DNA of 64,000 bases from Zoroaster sp. YZ-2022 (Eukaryota; Echinodermata; Asteroidea; Forcipulatida; Zoroasteridae), in assembly GCA_029582265.1 (NCBI GenBank), contig JAQQFT010000023.1, forward strand, positions 3,931,071 through 3,995,070. Reading direction: 5' to 3'. Below, piece after piece: positions 58,455 to 64,000 of this stretch. The notes under the pieces are model-generated. The model was not told the DNA's origin. It saw only the letters and a list, made by a program, of their open reading frames with translations, and made no database searches. The position numbers and the translations under genes are program-made. How positions within the stretch are numbered: position 1 is the stretch's first letter; every line of letters starts with the position of its first letter.

Positions 58455-59739
58455 ATCAAAACTATGATCAATGACATCATTACTACGTCACTACGGAAAA
58501 TAGAAACGGGTCGAAAAAAAATTTATCTATTTTAAAATTTGTTTAGGTTTCACCAAGAACATATCTTTGACTAGTTACTATGGCAATTAGCCAAATTTTA
58601 AAAATAAATTAGTTAGTCAATGGAAAGGTTAAACTGTACAGAATTATGTAGGGGGTTTTTAAAATGCAAACCATATGCAGATTTGCAGTTTTAAGCACAG
58701 TATAAATCTCAATCACGCCATTTGAGATATGTGGCGCTTCCTGAAAACGGTGACGAATTTATATTGTTTTTTTCAATTGTATTTGATGCTTTTATTTCAT
58801 GACAAAAATACAGCAAAGGTCAAAATGATCAATCACATTAAATTACGCCATATCTGCGTGCGGCTGCCATATTTTCCCGATGTTCAACTTTGACCTTGGT
58901 TGGTAGCTAATGCACAAGCCTCGAAGTGTGACGTGGAAAACACGATGGTAGTATATTTAAGACAGGTGAGAAAAATAACTATGATTCAGAGGAAATAATG
59001 CATTTAATAAAAATGTAATGAAATAATTTAAAATTCACACAAATGTATGATACAATCAAACTAAACTTGGGAAAAGTGTCCTTTGGAGAGAATGCTAACC
59101 TCTATAAACTTGTGTAAAGTATGAACTAAAAGATTTCTCTGAAATGAGCAGATCAATTTAAAATAAACCAAGGAAAACTTTTACACATAAAGGAAATAAA
59201 AATTGTACTCCTGTGTAAGAATGTTAAAAATATTGAATCAGCCTTTACATATAAGAATTATTTTTTAATGTATCTTTAAACTTCCTCCAAACCCTGTGGC
59301 TGTCCCTTATTGGCCTCGCCTCCAGTTTATCTCAACTAGCCTGAATGCTCTCAAGAGCATTGCAACCTGTGTAAACAATCCGCCTAAGATGTCAATCAAA
59401 GGTTTGAAAAATTTTCCTCAGCGCCAATCCCAGGTTGTAAATAAAAACACGGCCAGCGGCTGTAATACACTGTTGAACAAGGCAGTCAGGACAGGCTTGA
59501 ACAAGTAATCTCCGAACGTCGTGAGCAGGCCAACGCAACGAGGAGCAGACCTAAAACGTTGTAGGCGAGAAAGCGGAGAAACTCTGAGGAAAATTTAGGA
59601 AGAAATCAACGATGATTCGGAGGCGCGAAGAACTCCCTTCGCCCCTGCGGACAAGTTTCTCAGATCTTGACAAAACAAAATAAAAAATCACAACATTAAT
59701 TATAAACATTAATAATAACAGTCCGAGTAAAAAAAAAGA
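58455..59739. other. No gene recognised
   Basis: AT-rich unique-looking DNA. The 70-residue frame at 59,296-59,508 has no motif; the GC-richer part to about 59,670 shows no splice structure I can support. Confidence 0.4.
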
Positions 59740-60870
59740 CTTACACTGGCTTTGAACCTACATGTCAACATTAGTATCCGCTAGACCATTTGCTGTTTAA
59801 TTATAAACCTAGATATAAACCTTAGAATGATATCAATCAGAATAAAATAAACAACAGTAGCTTGTACTAGGACCTCCTACTTACAAGTCAAAAGTGTTAT
59901 CTACCCGGGCCACTTGCTGTGCTTAAATTAGTTGCATTTGAGTTTAATTATATACCTTTTATTATTTACTGTGTTAACAGTAGTGTCATCATTATGTGTT
60001 GTACCAAACATTATAGAGTATTTCTAATCTCGTGTTTTTATCATTAAGTAAGCAAATAATTACTGTTATTGTGTTTGAGTTTATTTATAAACCTCAGACA
60101 TAAACATTAGAATGACATCAGTCAGAATTAAAATAAAAACACTATACTCGAACCAGACATCCTGGGCTCGGGATTTATGACCTTCTACCTACAAGTCAAG
60201 AGTCTTATCCACTATAGACCACTAGCTGCGCTTAGGTATGGCGTTTGAGTTTAATAATGCTAGTCAGAATAAAAATAAAAATCACTGGGCTTGAAATTGG
60301 GACCTTAGAATGACATCAGTCAGAATAAAATAAAAAGCACTGGGATTGAACTCAGACCCTCATACTTATAAGCCAAGAGTGTTATCCACTGACCAATTTC
60401 TGTCATTAGAATGTTTGTGTTGAGTTTATTTATAAACCTTAGACATAAACATTAGAATGACATCAGTCGAATAAAATTAAAAACTAAACTCAAACCGATG
60501 ACATCCTGGCTCAAACTATGACTTCCTACTTACAAGTCAAGACTGTTATCCACTAGACCACTAGCTGCGCTTAAGATAATAGTGTTTCAGTTTAATTAAT
60601 TAGAATGACATCAGTCCTAGTCCAAAAAAATATTTACACTGGGTTTGAATCTAAAACCCCTGCTTATAAGTCAACATTAGTATCCACTAGACCACTTGCT
60701 GTAGTTGGTACAAATGCGTTTGAGTTTAATTATAAACCTTAGATATAAACCTAGAATGACATCAGTCAGATAAAAATCAAAACCACTGGGCTTGAACTCA
60801 GGACCTCTCACTTATTAGTCAAGAGTCTTATCTACTAGACCACTTGCTGTGCTTAAAATAATTGCATAAG
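59740..60870 (-). repeat. Cluster of seven tRNA-like (SINE-type) units
   Basis: On the minus strand units read GCAAGTGGTCTAGTGGATA (A-box-like), then CTTGACTTGTAAGT, then a B-box-like CCTGAGTTCAAGCCCAGTG, followed by TTTATTTTATTCTGACTGAT and GTCATTCTAA. Heads lie at about 59,755-59,800, 59,865-59,915, 60,175-60,230, 60,350-60,400, 60,510-60,570, 60,640-60,690 and 60,795-60,850. Spacing is irregular (about 120-310 bp). The intervening AGACATAAACATTAGAATGA is shared. All heads have the same orientation, so this looks like a tandemly amplified SINE rather than independent insertions. Confidence 0.82.
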
Positions 60871-60954
60871 TCCATATTCCATGAGACGACTCCAGATAGA
60901 GGTGCTAAAGTATAGACTTTGAGGTTTATATATTAGCATTTTTGGGGTGTGGTG

Positions 60955-61045
60955 GCACAAGAAGTGGCTGAACTGGTTAAATCACTGTGAAATGAAACGA
61001 AGATTCCCCAGATGGGTTCGAGACCCACCGTGGTAGGAGTTCAGT
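60955..61045 (+). repeat. tRNA-derived head bordering the purine minisatellite
   Basis: GTGGCTGAACTGGTTAAATC (A-box-like) and GATGGGTTCGAGACCCACCG (B box with T-stem) are spaced like a tRNA. A T run and then the G-rich array follow. It differs from the other tRNA-like families in this window. Confidence 0.6.
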
Positions 61046-61051
61046 TTTTTT

Positions 61052-61931
61052 CCCCGGGGCGGGGAGAGCGGGGAGAGCGGGGGAGAGCGGGGAGGCGGGG
61101 AGAGCGGGGAGAGCGGGAGAGCGGGAGAGCGGGGAGAGCGGGAGAGCGGGGAGAGCGGGGAGAGCGGGGAGAGGGGAGCGGGGAGAGCGGGGAGAGCGGG
61201 GAGCGGGGAGAGCGGGGAGAGGGGAGGGGGAGAGGGGAGTGGGAGAGCGGGGAGAGCGGGGGAGAGGGGAGATGGGGAGAGGGGGCGGAGAGCGGGGAGA
61301 GCGGGAGAGCGGGAGAGCGGGGAGAGCGGGGAGAGCGGGGAGAGCGGGAGAGTGGGAGAGCGGGGAGAGGGGGAGAGCGGGAGAGCGGGAGAGCGGGGAG
61401 AGCGGGAGAGCGGGAGAGCGGGGAGAGGGGAGAGCGGGGAGAAAGGGGGAGAGCGGGGAGAGGGGAGAGCGGGGAGAGCGGGAGAGCGGGGAGAGCGGGG
61501 AGAGCGGGAGAGCGGGGAGAGCGGGGAGAGCGGGAGAGCGGGGAGAGCGGGGAAGGGGAGAGCGGGGAGAGCGGGGAGAGTGGGGAGAGCGGGGGAGGGG
61601 GAGTGGGGAGAGCGGGGGGAGCGGGGAGAGCGGGGAGAGCGGGGAGAGCGGGAGAGCGGGGGAGAGCGGGAGAGCGGGAGAGCGGGGAGAGCGGGAGAGC
61701 GGGAGAGGGGAAACGGGGAGAGGGGAGAGCGGGAGAGGGGGAGGCGGAGAGCGGGAGAGCGGGGAGAGCGGGGAGAGCGGGGAGAGCGGGGAGAGCGGGG
61801 AGCGGGAGAGCGGGAGAGCTGGGAGCGGGGAGAGGGGAGAGCGGGGAGAGCGGGGAGAGCGGGAGAGCGGGGAGAGCGGGAGAGCGGGGGAGAGCGGGGA
61901 GAGCGGGGAGGCGGGAGAGAGCGGGGGAGGA
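61052..61931 (+). repeat. 880-bp purine-strand GGGGAGAGC minisatellite
   Basis: Tandem 8-10 bp units GGGGAGAGC / GGGAGAGC, with only occasional T. The four to five long Arg/Gly/Glu/Ser or Ser/Pro/Leu open frames on both strands are a by-product of the repeat having no stop codon, not genes. Repeated G3-G5 tracts with 4-6 base loops have G-quadruplex potential. Confidence 0.95.
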
Positions 61932-62614
61932 GCAAATCTTAATCTTTATTCTGTTTGTAAACAATACTCCTGCAGTTGTTTGGTAGGTTTATTCTAATGT
62001 ACAATGTTCTTTAATTATCTCTATTATATTAACTGTAATGCACTTTATTATATATGAGACAAATTGAATAAATAACAAACAAAGTAACTTCTATTGTATA
62101 AAGAAATCTTTTATTCTCTTCAGGACTCTGTACAGCAAATGAAAGCAATGATTTTGTACACGTTTTGGTGAGCATGTTTTTTCAAGGGAGGGTTACGTAC
62201 CTGGAATGAAATACAAGATATAATGGGGGTTACATACATACCAAATAAATAATGTTTAAAATGTACAATTTTTAACAACAAATTAGCAAAACATAACAAT
62301 TATACTGTAATACAATACTTTAACAAGATATAAAAAAGCATAGCATTGGTAATTCTCTATAATTAACATTTTCCCAAGTCAAATAATTTGAATTTAGGAA
62401 AGAGTTCTCTTCAAATTTCACCAACTTATTTGATTCGCAAATAATAATGATTGGATTTATTATCAGAAAATTATCTTAATTTAGAAATAGACACAGAGTT
62501 ATTGACTTTAACAATAACACTCTTAGATAACACTCTTAACTCTGAATTAAATGCTATTAACAAACACTTATAATTCTTAGTATAGTGTAATAATGTTTAA
62601 TACATGTAGTTCCT
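61932..62614. other. No gene recognised
   Basis: AT-rich; no coding or repeat structure recognised. Confidence 0.4.
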
Positions 62615-63528
62615 AATTGTGACCCGCTCTACGAAAAGGTATTAAGTCGCGCTATGCTATTACACGTAAAGGGCTGTTCTATATGGAGACGGGTGAACAA
62701 ATCTTCACAAACTGATATTTTTTGGGGCTTGTTGGCTTCTATGATATCAATATTTTCATAATTTATTTTCAGAAATATTAATATTGATGAATAAAGATGA
62801 AAAAAAACGTTTTTGTGCGCATTGTTTTCGTCTTTTGTTTTACTCTTTGTCCGTTTTAGAGGAATGGTATGCTTTCGTAGTGATACGGTTTTAACACCCG
62901 CTATCAATAACATAACTGTTGCTATGGGCAGAGAGTTTATTTTAGCTCATTTCTTTCCACTTAGTATGTTTAAAGGGCTGTATCTCTGAAAGCACTGTTA
63001 CATTGTAAAATATGAATATGCAAATTATTAATATATCTCCAGAATGCAAATGCCACAGGGGTCAAACCTGTACCAAATTAAATAATAATGTCGGACATTT
63101 AAAGCGCTTTAAACAAGGTATCAGAGCGCTTTTACATTATTACCCCTGCTCATCAGGCGCATAAATCATTCCAGAAACCATCTCAGCTCCCTGGGAAGTA
63201 TACAGCCAATTGTGCCATTTCGGCGCATATGGCTAATCAAACACAACAACCAACTCTGCCCTCACAGGTACCCATTTACTCCTGGCTGGGGAGAAGCAAT
63301 TATGGTAAAGTGTCTTGCTCAAGGACACAAGTACCACGGTCACGGACAGGATTCGAACCCACATTCTGACGACTCAGCCACCAGAACACAAATCCGATGC
63401 ACTAAACCGCTCGACCATGGCACTCCATTAAAGCTTGTAATGTGACCAATTCAACTATATATAATATATATAACAATTTTTTTTTATTTGTGCGACATAA
63501 TACCCTTTTTTGTAGAGCGGGTCACAAT
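62615..63528. mobile_element. TIR element with ATTGTGACCCGCTCTAC ends, SINE inside
   Basis: ATTGTGACCCGCTCTACGAA at about 62,615 is repeated inverted at 63,508-63,528 (TGTAGAGCGGGTCACAAT). TA lies outside both ends. A 94-residue minus-strand frame (62,629-62,913) starts in the interior but shows no transposase motif. The right half is occupied by the nested SINE. Confidence 0.82.
63083..63428 (-). repeat. tRNA-derived SINE nested in TIR element
   Basis: The minus-strand head GCCATGGTCGAGCGGTTTAG, B box GGGTTCGAATCC and body TCCTTGAGCAAGACACTTTA, CTTCCCAGGGAGCTGAGATG, then the tail near the GCGCTTTAAATGTCCGACAT region. Same family as 415-580 and 63,850-64,000, but complete. Confidence 0.88.
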
Positions 63529-63849
63529 TATGACTTCGATGTAATTTTCTTCCCCTTAAATTCCACATAATTCGATTCCTGATCGTCAACCAAAGGGAAT
63601 GTCCATACCACCTCATTATATTAGGATACAACTGTGCATGCAATGTGTATTTTTTGTTCAAAAGTGAATACATGTATTACCCTGTAAAAAAACTCTATAG
63701 TTGTAACAGACCAAACTCTACACCAAACCTATACACTAAGACTTAGTGTATAAACGGAAGGATTCCCCAACAGATTTTCCGACCCTTCTGACAGTTTTAT
63801 AACAAATTGTAGACGAAGATGCACATACTGTGTGACACACAGTCTTGCA
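63529..63849. other. No gene; short palindrome
   Basis: TATACACTAAGACTTAGTGT followed by ATA (63,729-63,752) is a near-perfect palindrome. Nothing else supported. Confidence 0.5.
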
Positions 63850-64000
63850 GTGCCATTGTCGAGCGGTTTAGTGCATCAGATTTGTGTTCTGATGGCTTGA
63901 GTGTCAGAATGTGGTTCGAATCCAAACCGCAACCATGGTGCTTGTGTCCTTGAGCAAGACACTTTACCATATTGCTCTCCACCCAGGGGTCAAATGGACC
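63850..64000 (+). repeat. tRNA-derived SINE cut by window end
   Basis: GTGCCATTGTCGAGCGGTTT, anticodon arm ATCAGATTTGTGTTCTGAT, B box GGTTCGAATCC and body TCCTTGAGCAAGACACTTTA. It continues beyond the window. Confidence 0.85.

Noticed and set aside
59740..60870. Functional tRNA gene cluster
   Set aside because: Heads vary, acceptor stems do not pair convincingly and the units share SINE-like tails; annotated as a tRNA-like repeat instead.
61012..61997. Five overlapping 196-324 residue open frames on both strands
   Set aside because: All come from the stop-free GGGGAGAGC repeat and encode only R/G/E/S/A or S/P/L/R tracts; no start context, splice site or domain.

Overview
This is a stretch of eukaryotic, almost certainly animal, DNA dominated by repeats; I see no bacterial or phage signature. 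There are no long open frames. Introns and GT-AG junctions can be made out. The window carries tRNA-derived SINEs, a Ty3/Gypsy retrotransposon, a Penelope-like element, a LINE, a Tc1 element, hAT remains and many TIR/foldback elements. This mix suits a marine invertebrate deuterostome (echinoderm, hemichordate or cephalochordate). That placement is inference, because no single gene fixes the taxon. Base-level quality is uneven: repeat copies differ mostly by homopolymer-type indels, and about 1.4-4.5 kb and 43.2-54.3 kb look especially noisy. Broken frames are therefore not always true mutations.

Layout. 0-3.2 kb: SINE, 500-N gap, noisy AT-rich DNA. 3.2-7.4 kb: three tandem 1.4-kb units, each with the C-terminal end of a hAT transposase followed by a long hairpin. 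7.85-8.98 kb: Penelope-like fragment with inverted ends, set between two (TA)n tracts. 9.7-10.1 kb: 120-bp tandem repeat. 10.5-10.9 and 15.5-16.7 kb: two members of one TIR family, the second carrying a dimeric SINE and an eight-copy array of CRE-like palindromes. 12.5-13.1 kb: TIR transposon. 14.5-17.8 kb, minus strand: a candidate small five-exon host gene with compatible splice sites and phases. 21.7-23.3 kb: foldback elements plus a solo LTR of the same family as the complete Gypsy element. 24.2-27.5 and 35.3-44.7 kb: five copies of a 1.67-kb compound repeat containing a tRNA-Leu-derived SINE; copy 4 is split by a complete 5.03-kb Ty3/Gypsy element with both LTRs and a 4-bp target duplication. 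28.4-32.7 kb: four 670-bp tandem units, the first interrupted by a minus-strand LINE. 33.64 kb: hammerhead-ribozyme-like core. 45-54 kb: noisy, gene-poor DNA with local duplications and a TIR element. 55-58.5 kb: dimeric SINE, minisatellites, a nearly full-length dead Tc1 element and a MITE. 59.7-60.9 kb: cluster of tRNA-like units. 61.05-61.93 kb: an 880-bp purine-only GGGGAGAGC-type minisatellite. 62.6-63.5 kb: TIR element with a nested SINE.

The mobile elements do not act as one system; they are nested layers, and their order of insertion can be read in several places. The best candidate for real host coding sequence is the five-exon minus-strand gene at 14.5-17.8 kb.
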